Assembly: GCF_000283155.1 (NCBI RefSeq)
Contig: NW_004454166.1
Span: 6,195,187 to 6,259,186, forward strand
Source: Ceratotherium simum simum
Taxonomy: Eukaryota; Chordata; Mammalia; Perissodactyla; Rhinocerotidae
Direction of reading: 5' to 3'
Length of the DNA stretch: 64,000 bases
A program made the translations under genes and the position numbers. Below are positions 24,018 to 35,089 of this stretch, one piece after another (positions within the stretch are counted from its first letter, which is position 1; each line of letters starts with the position of its first letter). The notes below the pieces were generated by a model. That model worked only from the letters and a program-made list of their open reading frames with translations. It did not search any database and was not told the origin of the DNA.

Positions 24018-24502
24018 TGTTACTGCCCAACGTGGGGCCTTCTGCTCACCGCAAGACATGCTAATAGTCAAGAGGCAAGTTGGTAGGAGAAGAAGGACTT
24101 TTTTATTACAGCTTGCTAGCAAGAGGGAAGATGGCCTACTAATGTCTGAAAAAAACCATCTCAAGGGGCACAAAGGCTTACAGCAGTTATATAGGCCCGT
24201 GGGTTATAGGGGAGGGGGTTAAGAATGTTGACCTTCTGGTGTTACAGACCGGGAATCGCCACACCAGATCTTTCAGTTTTCATTGATGATGGCTACAGCA
24301 TAGATTCTCTATTCGGGGGTCATCACATTCCTAAGGAACTCTAAAGAACGAACAAAGTTATCTTATCGCAGCTAGGAGGTACATGCACAAGCAGGGGTCG
24401 TAAAATCAACACAGCCATCAGATCTCCTGGAGGGTGCATATTCGGCTGGACTAGTTAGTCAGAGGTCATTCAAAGTTACAGTAGGGTTTCTTTTCTACAA
24501 CA
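24018..24502 (-). mobile_element. Probable solo LTR of an endogenous retrovirus
   Basis: The left end TGTTACTGCCCAACGTGGGG and right end CTACAACA give TG...CA-type inverted termini, about 485 bp apart. On the minus strand AATAAA lies at the complement of TTTATT near 24101. No gag, pol or env sequence adjoins it, so it is a solo LTR with no coding content. No TSD is obvious. Recognition of the wording as an interspersed LTR is by eye and the family is not named. Confidence 0.6.
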
Positions 24503-24554
24503 TGGCTTCCCTCATGACAACCTTGTCTTGAGCCGGTATCACCTGGATGTCTTT

Positions 24555-24775
24555 ATTGTAACATTTATAATAGAAAAATATAAAGAAAACAAAAAATTCA
24601 ACCAGGGTGTTTAAGTACATTTTGATTGATCACCCCAGGATACTATCGGGCTGCCAATGCAATGATAATTATGAAAACTACCTAGTATCAAGAGAAAGTG
24701 CTCTTGAATTACATTAAATGAATAAAGTAGGAAACATACAGATCATATGTTTTGTTTAAACTATATTAAAAATTT
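24555..24775 (+). repeat. Diverged L1 (L1M-type) 3' remnant
   Basis: The order of ATTTATAATAGAAAAATATA, AAAATTCAACCAGGGTG and GAATAAAGTAGGAAACATAC follows the old L1 ORF2-end/3'UTR layout ('aatagcaaaaa... caacct... '), but similarity is low. Confidence 0.4.
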
Positions 24776-24799
24776 GAATGTCAATAGAGGCAGATAAAA

Positions 24800-24996
24800 A
24801 AGAACATAAACAAGTACTGAACTTGGAGTCAGAAGATCTGGACTTACAACCTGGATTTGTCATTTATGATCTGCACTTGGGCAAATTAATCAGTCTTCTT
24901 GAACCTCAAAATTGTAAAAGGGGCATAATGATATCAACCTCCTTCAGAGGCTGTGAGTATCAGTTAGGACAACGTGTCTGCCGTCTGTACAGTGCT
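24800..24996 (+). repeat. MIR SINE, copy 1 of 3
   Basis: GAACTTGGAGTCAGAAGATC, then TTTGTCATTTATGATCTG, TTGGGCAAATTAATCAG and CTTCTTGAACCTCAAAATTG follow the MIR tRNA-related head and core. Confidence 0.75.
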
Positions 24997-24997
24997 G

Positions 24998-25122
24998 TTA
25001 AGAGGATGGGCTCAGGACCAGCCAGCCTTCTCAAACTCTGGTCCTGCCACACATTATTCATGGAACTGTAGACAAGTTAATGAAGTCATGGGGCCTCAGT
25101 TTCCTTACTGGTAAATGGGATG
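24998..25122 (+). repeat. MIR SINE, copy 2 of 3
   Basis: GTTAAGAGGATGGGCTCAGG, GACAAGTTAATGAAGTCATG and GGGCCTCAGTTTCCTTACTG fit the MIR head and core. The 3' half is replaced by the next copy. Confidence 0.65.
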
Positions 25123-25125
25123 TTT

Positions 25126-25366
25126 GGTTTAGGGGTTAAAAGCATGGATGTTGGAGCCAAATGCTTGGATTTAAATTGATTATTTACTGGCTTTGGCAAG
25201 TTACTTAACTTCTCTGGGCCTCTGTCCCCTCATGTGTAAAACGAGGATAAACAGTGCCCACTTCATGAGCTGTTGTTAAGATGACATGATTTAATTTGTT
25301 TAAGTGTTTCTGGGACACTGCCTGGCACACAGTAAGCACTTAATAAATGTTAGCTATTCTTATTCA
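25126..25366 (+). repeat. MIR SINE, copy 3 of 3
   Basis: It is a well-preserved MIR: GGGGTTAAAAGCATGGATGT, CAAGTTACTTAACTTCTCTG, GGGCCTCTGTCCCCTCATG and the 3' end CTGCCTGGCACACAGTAAGC with AATAAATGTTAGCTATT. Confidence 0.88.
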
Positions 25367-25369
25367 GAA

Positions 25370-26230
25370 AAAAGGGAAAACATTTGGGTTGAAGCTGATT
25401 CTGAATTTGAATAGGAGCTGAAAGGGAACCCAGATAAAACAATTAATATATTACTGCAGTAGGACCCCAGGGGGCGGGGCAGGGTGGGGGCGCGGAATTT
25501 AGTCCCTGTTTTAGATTTCTTCATTGCTGCTGCAATTTTTGTTTGTACAATATATCATAATCTAAGACGAGGAAAAATTAACTAATCCACCCTGCGTCCC
25601 ATTCCCTGAGGCAATGCCTACTTAGTGACTGACTGTTAAACTAATTTGTGTTGTAGTATTAATGGCTGGAAATGGATTAACATGTTACCCCTCCAAGGTA
25701 GTATATTTGCATTTTAAACAGGCATCTTATGCTGAGAGACGACCTGATGTGGGATTATCAGAGCCTCGGTACAGACTGGTGTGAGGAAGTTTTTGATTCA
25801 AAGGGAATTTGGGGCACTGCTGTGGTCACCGTATCTTGGTATTTGAGAATCATGCAAAGGAAAGAGAAATTCTGGAAGGCCCTGAGGCTGCCTGCCCATA
25901 GCCATTCTTTGTCTGATCAACGAAGCTGAGCAGAATTGGAAACAAGGGCATCCTTCCACATGTAAAAACAGAACCACTACCCAGACCCACCAGATTTGCC
26001 ACTGCAGAAGTCACGCCCACCCTTTGCCCTAATTGCCTCGCTCTCCTCCGTCCTCGCCCCAAAGAGAAAAGCCTCTTTCACAGAATGACCCAAACTAAAT
26101 GGATCTGCCCACGAAAAAAATACCACTCACTACTTTGTGTCTACAGTGTTACATCACAAATATTTTAATGATCAAAGGATGCTAGCTCAAGCACTCACTG
26201 AACTAATTGTTGAAAATCAGCCTCCCTTAA
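25370..26230. other. Unassigned sequence with a G-rich motif, no gene seen
   Basis: The notable element is a run of four G-tracts at 25470..25490. The rest is AT-rich, without recognised repeats. Confidence 0.4.
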
Positions 26231-26231
26231 A

Positions 26232-26320
26232 GCATCCTGAATCTATTCCACAACAAATATTTATTGAGCACCCATCAAGCACCAGACATGGGGGACTGAG
26301 TAGAGAACAAAATCCAATTT
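26232..26320 (-). repeat. L2 fragment
   Basis: CAACAAATATTTATTGAGCA and CCATCAAGCACCAGACATGG match the antisense L2 3' end. Confidence 0.65.
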
Positions 26321-26629
26321 CTTACACGGAGTTTTCTTTCCGATGGGAGTTATTTCAAGTTTTGGATTGTGGACTTCTCTGTGCCTACAATGGGTCAGTG
26401 GCAGTCACCTCCACTCAGCAAACATGCTGCCTCTCCTCTCCTGTTCTGTATTCCATTTCCCCACAACTGTCACCCACTCAATCATTTGGCTCAGAGAACC
26501 CACAATGTTACCAATTGCCTCCCCTGAGAACACTGTGGGAGATCAAGATTTGGCCACCCTGAAATATCTCTCTTTACTTTGATTGTTTTCTCTGACGGAT
26601 ATTTGATCTCCCCCACTAACTGCCTAGAA

Positions 26630-27195
26630 GATCTGACATAGAAGATCTGTTCCAGGAAGGAGTTACTATCTGATGGCTGTAATATAATGTAAAATAGATG
26701 TTACAATAGGAAAGGCACCAACAAGTCCGTCTTATCAAAAATTCTGTCTCTCTGGCCACATTCTCTAGATGGCCCTGCAAGGAGTTGCCAGACAAACATT
26801 TACATTTACAAGGGAAATCTCCATTTGTAAAGGTATCTCCCTCTCTGTATTGGGAAGGGGGGGATGACCTCATTTCTAGAAACTTATCAGTGTGGAAGGT
26901 GAGGCCTTAAATCTGCATAATAACCTTACTCTTGTTTACTGTGCTTTAGTGGTAATCTCCTGTAACTGACTCCCCCCACCCCCAACATCCTTCTCTGTCT
27001 TTAGCTGAAGATGGTATTTAAGACGAGAATCTCTGCTATTGTGTTGAGAAACTCAGTGTCCCTGGTTTCTCCCATGTATACGTGTTGTTAAACTTGGTAT
27101 TATTTTCTCTTGCTAACCTGTCTTGTTAATTATTTGGCCAGCCGTAAGAACCTTAAGGGAAAGGGCAGAGGGGCATTCTTTCTCTACCCCCGCAA
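26630..27195 (+). mobile_element. Probable solo LTR, ERV1-like
   Basis: The 3' half reads like an LTR R/U5. A TATA-like GGTATTTAAGACGAG lies near 27012, followed by GGTTTCTCCCATGTATACGT (27065..27084), TGTTGTTAAACTTGGTATTA and TTGGCCAGCCGTAAGAACCT. It ends near CCCCCGCA. The 5' border is not resolved (TGACATAG at 26634 is one option) and no TSD was seen. No retroviral coding sequence is attached. Confidence 0.5.
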
Positions 27196-27199
27196 CCCT

Positions 27200-29217
27200 A
27201 ATGTCCTTGCTAAGGACACCAACTCCAGTTGCTCCCAAAATATTCAATCCCTGGGGGACCAGACTTCTGAGTTCCATGCATATTGATGAAGGAAGAAGAT
27301 CTACTTGCTTCTTGACTATGACCCCACTCTGTCATCAGTGCCCTTACAGCAGCTCTCCTCATCTTCAAATTCTCATTTGAGTGGATGAGTAAAATTCTGG
27401 CCATTCCTCTTGGCTAAAACCTCATGAAGATAGGTCTGTGACAGTCAATCCTTCACCCCTCTAATAACAGATCCTAAATACAGCCCTAGGAGCCAGATGG
27501 GGACTTGCTCCTTCCCTTATCATTCACCTCTCAGCATTTCGCTCTGGAGTGAACTCCTCCATTCTCCAGTCACAAAGCAAAAATTTCCCATACATCTTAG
27601 TGAGGAATGACGCACTGAAAGGAATGGTGTGATGATGACAGCTCAGTCTCATTTCAGTCACCCCAAATATAATGTTATATTCTTAAGAAAAAAATAGAAA
27701 CCATGAAGGACTAGAGCTGAGAACACTGAGGTCAATATGACTAGGAGAACCCCAGCTCTGGGCACTAAGGCTAAGGCTAAGTCTAGGTGTGGAATCTGCA
27801 ACTACCTCTTTCTTCCTCTAGAACATCCTCTTCATTGTTCATATAAGGTACTGCCCAGTCAATTTCCTGATGGGCAGAGCCCGACACAGCAGAAAGAGGA
27901 ACCTGGGTCTTCTGATCTCATGAGACATCAGATATCTCAGAGAGGAATCACCTCCCTTGAGTGTGCTGTTATTTCTAATGTCCCAGTCAAATGAGTATAT
28001 TTGGAACTTATGTCTTTTTTGTGGAGAAGGAACTGGAAGTTTGATTTTGTCCTCTGATGTTTCCTTTTGTTTTCTGGGAATCAGTTCAACAGAAGGCAAG
28101 GAGATAATGAACTGCTGAAGTGTGAATAAGATCACATAGCAGGTAAACTCACATCTCTGAGATGTGATTAAATGCCACAGAAGGAAACTTACCATGTGAT
28201 TCTTATTTCTCAGCCCACATCAGCCTGGGAGTAAAACTATGTATAATAGTCTGACAATAAAAATGGCACTTCTCTGGATCTCTCTACAAGGACAGCAACT
28301 TCAGCTCCATTCCAAGTCTCTCTTCTCTTTAAGTTTTTAGTAGAGCTGGTGGTGTCACTGAATTTGCAACCATGGTATATGCTGTCTGCCATATCCTTGT
28401 CTCCTTTTCTGTCTACAGATTCCCAAAGTGGTGACTGCTGGTGAGGACATTGGGTCCTGATGCCATGCTGAGCCTATCAGTGCCAATGAAGCATCTGTAA
28501 GACCCCTGTCAAACAAATGAAATCTCTAGCACAATCCTGTAGACACCAACTTTTATTTTCAATGTTTTAGAGATTATAGTGATACTGGCTCTTCTATTTT
28601 GGCCCTTTCCCCAAAACTCATATTTTGGACCATCAAGGCTGGGTCAGAATACAATCTCAAAGACAGGCACTGTTCTGGGCTTAGCATCCTCTCCCCTCTT
28701 CGTCCACTCTCTGTCACTCCTGGATCCAACCTGTGTGCCGTTGCAACCTTCTCTAGTTTGAGGATAAAGCCTGGTGAGGGAGACTTCAAAGTCCTTCTTG
28801 TAAACTGATCTCTTGACACTAGCCCCAGCAATCCTTAAGAAACCCTGAGCATATTCCACACTAGGACCTCTGGAGTAATGGTGCTGAAATAACCACAAGA
28901 GTTTAGTAAGGAGCTCTCTGACTGACTCTGTAAAAACTCTCTCGGCCTGGTCTCCATGCCCTCTCTTCCCTCTACACCCCAAACTAATTCTGTTGGAATG
29001 TTGTCTCATGCACTTAAGGCCTGCAGGGAACCACAGCTAATTACTTCTTAAGAAGAAGAATGAGTGGTACATGTTATCTACTGGTTTGAAGAAAGAGGTT
29101 GACTAGTGTACTGAGGGGAAAACCTGGAGTTCTTTTCTCTAAAATGTAGAAATGCTGATACATTCTTGTGGGGATAAACATTTGATTTTTTAGCAGGCAG
29201 GGAGAGATCCAAGATGT
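27200..29217. other. Unassigned sequence, no gene seen
   Basis: Open frames up to 121 codons on the minus strand (27839..28195, 28644..29009) have no domain, and they overlap one another in several frames. No splice or poly(A) context supports them. Confidence 0.4.
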
Positions 29218-29235
29218 CAAATTAAACCTTTTTAT

Positions 29236-29422
29236 TTTTGCTGAGGAAGGTTCATCCTGAGCTAACACCTGTGCCAATCTTCCTCTATTTTGTACGTGGG
29301 TAGCCACCACAGTGTGGGCTGACAAATGATGTAGGTCTGCACCTGGGACTCAAACCCGTGAACCTGGGCCACCAAAGTGGAGCGTGCAGAACTTTAACCA
29401 CTATGCCCCAGGGCCGAACCCC
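29236..29422 (-). mobile_element. ERE SINE, diverged body with a perfect TSD
   Basis: The minus-strand element runs from TTTTGCTGAGGAAGGTTCA to the head CCCCAGGGCCGAACCC. TSD: CAAATTAAACCTTTTTAT at 29218..29235 and 29423..29440, 18 bases with no mismatch. The body is noticeably diverged (B-box complement reads GGGACTCAAACCC). Confidence 0.93.
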
Positions 29423-29440
29423 CAAATTAAACCTTTTTAT

Positions 29441-30435
29441 ATGCCGTTCTAGCAGGTGGAATTCACTTTAATTAAAAAGATATTTAACATATTTTTGGAT
29501 GAATTTGTTCCCCTTTCCTCTAAGTATTTTCTCTCAACTAGAATGAATAGGTAGATAATCTTGGTAGTTCTAGCGAGCTGCATGAACATTTGTAGTTCTA
29601 AGTTTAGAGGTAAGCTTCATCCATTCCAAAGTAAATGATTCCAATTTGCATAATTTCTTAGGAATTTTACCTTAAGAGTACACTTAACCTTTACTGCTTT
29701 GTCATCTTCTCAACATCTTTTTGTGCTGTATTAGGTCTACTCCTCTATGCTGGTATCATCCTCCTCAATTTACATTATTTATTTCTACATAGCCTAAATA
29801 AATGTGCGATGCACACATTTTAAAGAATACTCATTTACATAAAAGTAGGAACAAAGACAGATAGTCTACCACAGCAAAAATATTCAATGCTACTCTTTTC
29901 CAATTATTCTATAGTTTAAACATGAATTCTTTAGGTAAACTGCCTTGCTACTATGGCATTTATGAATTCTGGAATTTTCCTGTGTGATTTACCTTCCCAC
30001 TACTCTATAATTGGTGGAGAATATTAAAAGAAATTCTTTCAGATGGGAAAAAAAAGAGGAAATCAACAACAATAGCCAATTATTCTGCTGTTTGAAACCA
30101 AGAGGCTGCCTGAACTCTTTAGAAGCAAAATCATATTCTTGTGAAGAATATTATAAAATCGTTCTGCTTTCATGTCCAAAAGGTATCCCTCTACAAGTTT
30201 TTCATTTCATATGACCCCGTTCATTTCTGCTTTGCTTTTAAGCCTTTGTTCGTAGCTGTAGGAAATCAAGTCACAATCAGAGCCTCTCAGGAGAGGAAGG
30301 GAAGGTGAATGTGGAGTGTGAGCAGGGGAGCCATACCAAGCAACTCTGCAGCTCCGCTAATGAGCCCCGGTCTTACACCTCCTGTCCCTCTACACTGCGG
30401 CTTCCTCTCGTGACATGTTCTTGCTGTCGTTTCCC
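29441..30435. other. Unassigned AT-rich sequence, no gene seen
   Basis: No recognisable element. Confidence 0.4.
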
Positions 30436-30439
30436 AGAC

Positions 30440-30715
30440 AATCCCTGTTTCTTTTTCGGGACTCGGCTCAGGCACTGATTCACCAGGCAGCTTTCCCTGG
30501 CCTTCCCCGTCTGGCTAGGTGTCTCCTCCGTGCTCCCCAGTGCCTGTGCTTCTCCGTCCCAGCGGATTTCCGCGTGCTGTGATTGCCTCTCTCTCTGTGC
30601 CTTCGCCACTAGAGAGGTAACGCTGTTGGCCTGACTGCTTTTCATCTCTGAGACGCCAGGCCTAGACCAGTGCCTGTCACACATGATTTGAGTGAAGTAA
30701 ATGAATGTGGGCGAG
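30440..30715 (+). mobile_element. L2 LINE fragment, GC-richer
   Basis: It follows L2 layout: CCAGGCAGCTTTCCCTGGCC near 30483, CTCTCTGTGCCTTCGCCACT, then CCTAGACCAGTGCCTGTCAC and GTGAAGTAAATGAATG at the 3' end. Confidence 0.65.
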
Positions 30716-30719
30716 TGAC

Positions 30720-32670
30720 CTCTTGTTTTTGGAAGGGAGGAAGGGACACCCCACAGAGTGAGGATTTCATGTCTGACTTCTGGAACATTTTTCTGTTAGG
30801 GTAACTGATCATAGCAGAAAACCCTTTAGCTACTATTTAGAATTTTTTCATGATGTTTAATACATGGATGCTGGGAGAGAGAAGTATTCTGATTTCCTCT
30901 TTTCATGCTAAGGCTCAGGCACCAGGGAAGTGGTTTAGATAGTTGAGAGTAACATAGGGCTAAGAGCACAGTGTCGTCAGGTGGCAGGCTGGCAGGGTGT
31001 AGGTGGGTGCTGGGGAGATCTCAGAGGTTCTTGTGTGGTACTGATGCTAAGCTGAGATGCACTGGGCCTGTCCCAGGGCTTGTGTGGCAGGGGAGGTGAG
31101 GGACACTGGAGGACGCCTTCGTGGTCTGCAGGGCTGGTAGGGTGGATGAAGGCGCTGTGTGAGGCTGAGTCATTCGGTGACCGATCCAGGGCCTGACCAA
31201 GTCGGAAGAATCCGGATCAAGAGTTATACCAGCAGCTGCAAGTGCCAGAAGGTAAGCCCCTGTCAGAATATGAGAGCCAGTGCAAACCAAGGAGAAGCAT
31301 GAGGCCAGGGGTACCCTTCGCCACCTCTCCCCACCTTTGGCGGCTTTGTCACGGCATACCTCTTCCCTGTATATTCGATACTATCTTGGGAAGAGATATT
31401 GGGAAGTGCAAACTCCCTGAGAAATGAAACACATTTTACTCAGAAAATACTGAAAATTACCCAAAGGCACTGTTTATAATATTGGCCCAGACTAAAGTTT
31501 CAATTGAATAGGAATAAAAGTTATTATCATTATTATTTTCACTAATCAGATCGGGGCTTTAGATAAACATCAAATTAGTTAAAAAATTACATAGTTCTTC
31601 ATATCCAAGTTGAAGTATGAGTTAATTTTGCAAACTTGTCTCACATTTATCCCCAATTTAATTGCAAACTGGTACGATGATGTAGGACTTCTTGCATTCA
31701 AAGCCTAATCTGGTACCGTACAGGTAATCTTTCTTCCATGAACATTGACTTGAATATTTGAAATAAAGTAACATAGACTACACATGTAACAAAATAATCT
31801 ATAGCTGCATTATTTTCTTAAGATTTTGTTAATTTGCCTGCAAATGAAATGATCAAATCCATGTGAATTTTGTACAAATACAGTTACCAATATCTTCCTT
31901 GTACACCTGAGAAAGTAAAGGTAAAAGAAACATAGCATCTTTAAAGACCACAAAACTTTACTTACAAAGTAAAAAGGAGAATGGTGTCAATTATCTCAAT
32001 TATTTAGAAAAGCCATTATTTTGGTCAATTTATACACACTTTCCTTCTTAAAAACATGCACGTTTGCCTAAACGGGAAACAGCTGCCTTCTTCCCACCTG
32101 TGCCCCACTGAAAATTTCATGGATTTATTATGCCAGGGTAATTTCCTCAGACAATGTATATTCCTATTTTTTACTGAAATTTGCCAAAAGTAAAATGGAG
32201 AGTGAATGAGGAAAGGGAGAATAAATGTGTTTTCAAGAGACCTGAATTAAATTATTCTGCTCATCGTTTCCTTCCTCATTTACGAAAGCAAAGTGAAATA
32301 GAAAATTGAAGCAATTATCCGAATAATCCAGGCTCTCTGTCTTGGGCCCTCATGTCTCTCTAAAGGGAGATGGCTAAAAGTGCTTCGTTTAGGATCCTTT
32401 GGGCATCTCCGTTTCTCTACGCTTCTGTGAGAAACACAGGTTTGGCTTCTCGGGATGCAAAGCATCTAATGGAGAATTACAGTGTGTCATTTGAAATTCT
32501 GGATGAGATGGGGTAAAGAAGTCATGGTTTCAACATCTCACATGATTCTGAAGCAGTGTTCAGGAATAAATTTTCAGAGCTTCTGTCAAGTTTAAAGGGC
32601 TCCTGCATTCTGGGACTGTCCAGAGCTGGGCCTGTGCTGGTATTCTGCAATTCAGGAAAACATTGAGCCA
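30720..32670. other. Unassigned sequence, no gene seen
   Basis: A GC-richer patch at about 30940-31350 holds open frames of up to 89 codons without motifs. The rest is AT-rich. Confidence 0.4.
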
Positions 32671-32685
32671 TCAGTACTGACTCTT

Positions 32686-32946
32686 TTTTTGTGTGTGTGT
32701 GTGAGGTGATCAGCCCTGTGCTAACATCTGCCAATCCTCCTCTTTTTTTGCTGAGGGAGACTGCTGAGGATGTTAGCTCTGGGCTAACATCCGTGCCCAT
32801 CTTCCTCCACTTTATGTGGATGGGACGCCGCCACAGCATGGCTTGCTAAGCAGTGCATCGGTGCGCACCAGGGATCCGAACCGGCGAATTCCGGGCCGCC
32901 GCAGTGGAGCGTGCACACTTAACCGCTTGCGCCACAGGGCCGGCCC
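32686..32946 (-). mobile_element. ERE SINE, long form
   Basis: The T-tract/GTGT tail at 32686..32703 is followed by the GAGGTGATCAGCCCTGTGCT and GCTGAGGGAGACTGCTGAGG modules and the head CGCCACAGGGCCGGCC. B-box complement GGATCCGAACCGG near 32871. TSD: CAGTACTGACTCTT (32672..32685) against CAGTACTAACTCTT (32947..32960), one mismatch. Confidence 0.93.
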
Positions 32947-33044
32947 CAGTACTAACTCTTATCCTTAGTAAAGATCATCCTAAGTACTATTGTCTATTTA
33001 TATTGTGCTTTGGAGTTTATAAAATGCTTGTCGTGTCACCCAAT

Positions 33045-33515
33045 CTCTACCTTTCCAGCTGTCTATATAATTCAATCTCCCCTCCTGCCAACTGCCTGGG
33101 GGCTGTATCTTCTATATTTTTAGAAGTGTTTGAAGTTCGGGCATATCTTTTCCCTTTGTATCATTATGCTTTCACATATCCTGTTTTCCCATCATTATGT
33201 GCCCTGTGAACTACTCCTGATCTTTCAAGACTCATTTCAGAAATCATCTTTTCCAGGATGTTTTCCTGACATTGCCTTCCCCTCCTGCCCACGCTGGAGA
33301 AATGTGACACATTTCTCCCTCTCCACTCCCCTACTATTCAATCACAGCTATGGCATAAACCTGTCACACTGTATGTAAATGTGGTTACTTTCCTGTCCCT
33401 CCACACTAGGCTCTGAATTCCTTCAGGGAAATGGTTTCATCCCATTCATCTTTGCACGCTCAGATCTAGCAACAATGCCTGGCACATATTAGGTTGTGCA
33501 ATGAAGGATCTTTTA
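33045..33515 (+). mobile_element. L2 LINE, 3' part
   Basis: CTTTCAAGACTCATTTCAGA (33222..33241), CCAGGATGTTTTCCTGACAT, CTAGGCTCTGAATTCCTTCA and TCAGATCTAGCAACAATGCC with GGCACATATTAGG follow the L2 3' order. Confidence 0.78.
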
Positions 33516-33799
33516 GTTTAAAGTAATGAACAAGATAGACAATATAAATCTTAATATCTTTATTTTCACCCTAAGAATTGGAGACTTGGGAATTTCAAAG
33601 ATGTACTTAAGGGTATAAAGCTGACAAAGGGAGGAGTGAGAGCTTGTTTTTCAGTAAGTTGACTCCAAGGAGAATGGGTTTTCCACCTGGGGGTCTGCCC
33701 ATTGGAGGAAGTCACACCTTTACTGGTCCCACCTTTCTGAAATTAAAAGAGCCACGTGTTTTCTCTGATCTGTGCTAACTGCGTATTACAAATGGGAAA

Positions 33800-34025
33800 C
33801 AGCACATGTAGAGGTTAAGAGTGTTGACTCAGAAGCTAAGCTGCCTGTACTCAAATCTCAGCTCTCACCTGCTGCCCGTTGACTTTTCCGGCCTTGCATG
33901 TAAAATGAAGATAATAGTATTCACCTCTTATGATGTCAACAAAGTTAAAGAAGTTAATTATGTCAATCATTAGAACAGCACCCAGCACATTAAGCGCTCT
34001 ATGCATTTGCTCTTATTATATACGT
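33800..34025 (+). repeat. MIR SINE
   Basis: GAGGTTAAGAGTGTTGACTC, CAAATCTCAGCTCTCACCTG and ATTAGAACAGCACCCAGCAC followed by TTAAGCGCTC give head, core and tail in order. Confidence 0.82.
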
Positions 34026-34029
34026 TTGT

Positions 34030-34875
34030 TGTCACTAAAAATGGGGAAATAAAGAATTCCTTGGTAAACGTGAAGTTTGGCAGATGAAATATTTCAAATC
34101 AAGGAGCGAACTAATAAAATCATCCTCAGTGGTGAAAAGGTTGAGAATCAGTGGATGTGCTGTTTGTCCTTCTGGCTGAAGTTTAAAGATCGTCCAGTAA
34201 AATCAAATACTTCACGCAGTACACAGACAGAAAATGTCTCCTTTCCAGGGACAACACTGATGGAGGGGAACGAGCAGATTTTCTAGTTGCTGGGAGCAAT
34301 TTGGCAAAGAAATAATATAAGCAGACATCATTTTGAGTAAATACTCCCTTTACAACCATCACTGAAAAGCTATTAAGCATGCCTCCAGATCAAAATTTAC
34401 AACAGAACCCACAGATAAGATTCACAGCTTTTTGGTTTGGAAGGGGCCTCCTGTGGCCGCACAGGGACTATTTAGAGGACTCTTACTTTGCAGTGCTATG
34501 TCTTATTTAAGTGATACCACGCATGCTAAGGATCGCTTTCAAGCGCAATAGAAATAAAGCATAAGGGTGATACAATAAAATTCAAATAAACTGCAATAAT
34601 ATGCTAGTTTGGGGACTCACCAGCCCATCCTGGAGTCACACTGGTAAGATAACACGTCCGGATGAGGCAATTAAGTCAGAGTCCTCATTGGAGCATGTGG
34701 AAACGCAGACAGGGAGGGCTAGTGTTGAGTGACACTAAATGGGGTGTTGCTAAGTCCTGTTGTGCATTTGTGGGATCCCTGAGTGCAAAAAAAATAATAA
34801 AGCAAATATCCCCAGGATCGAGAAAGAAATTGAGAATGCCTGTTACTGACAGTTAAAAGGTGGCATGGAAGAAGA
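34030..34875. other. Unassigned sequence, no gene seen
   Basis: No recognisable element; open frames up to 69 codons lack motifs. Confidence 0.4.
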
Positions 34876-34879
34876 GAAC

Positions 34880-35085
34880 CAGCATCTGACTGGAGTCGGA
34901 AAATCCGGTTCGTGTCTCAGTTCTGTTTGTTCTTAGCAACATGACTTGAAGAAGTTTGGTGAGCTCTGAATTCTAGTCTGTAAATTGAGGGTTATAACAC
35001 CTGTCTATTTCGCAGGCTTGCAGTGAGAATTAAATGATGCAATGGATGTGACAGCACTTTTGAAACCTTAAGGTGTCAAAAAAAT
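34880..35085 (+). repeat. MIR SINE, diverged
   Basis: GACTGGAGTCGGAAAATCCG, CATGACTTGAAGAAGTTTGG, TAGTCTGTAAATTGAGGG and GAGAATTAAATGATGCAATG fit the MIR order. Confidence 0.68.
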
Positions 35086-35089
35086 TCAA

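Noticed and set aside
27758..27785. Telomere-like AAGGCT repeats
   Set aside because: Only about three imperfect units; unrelated to TTAGGG arrays.
28644..29009. 121-codon minus-strand frame
   Set aside because: No recognisable motif; overlapping frames of similar length exist on both strands, typical of chance in GC-richer DNA.
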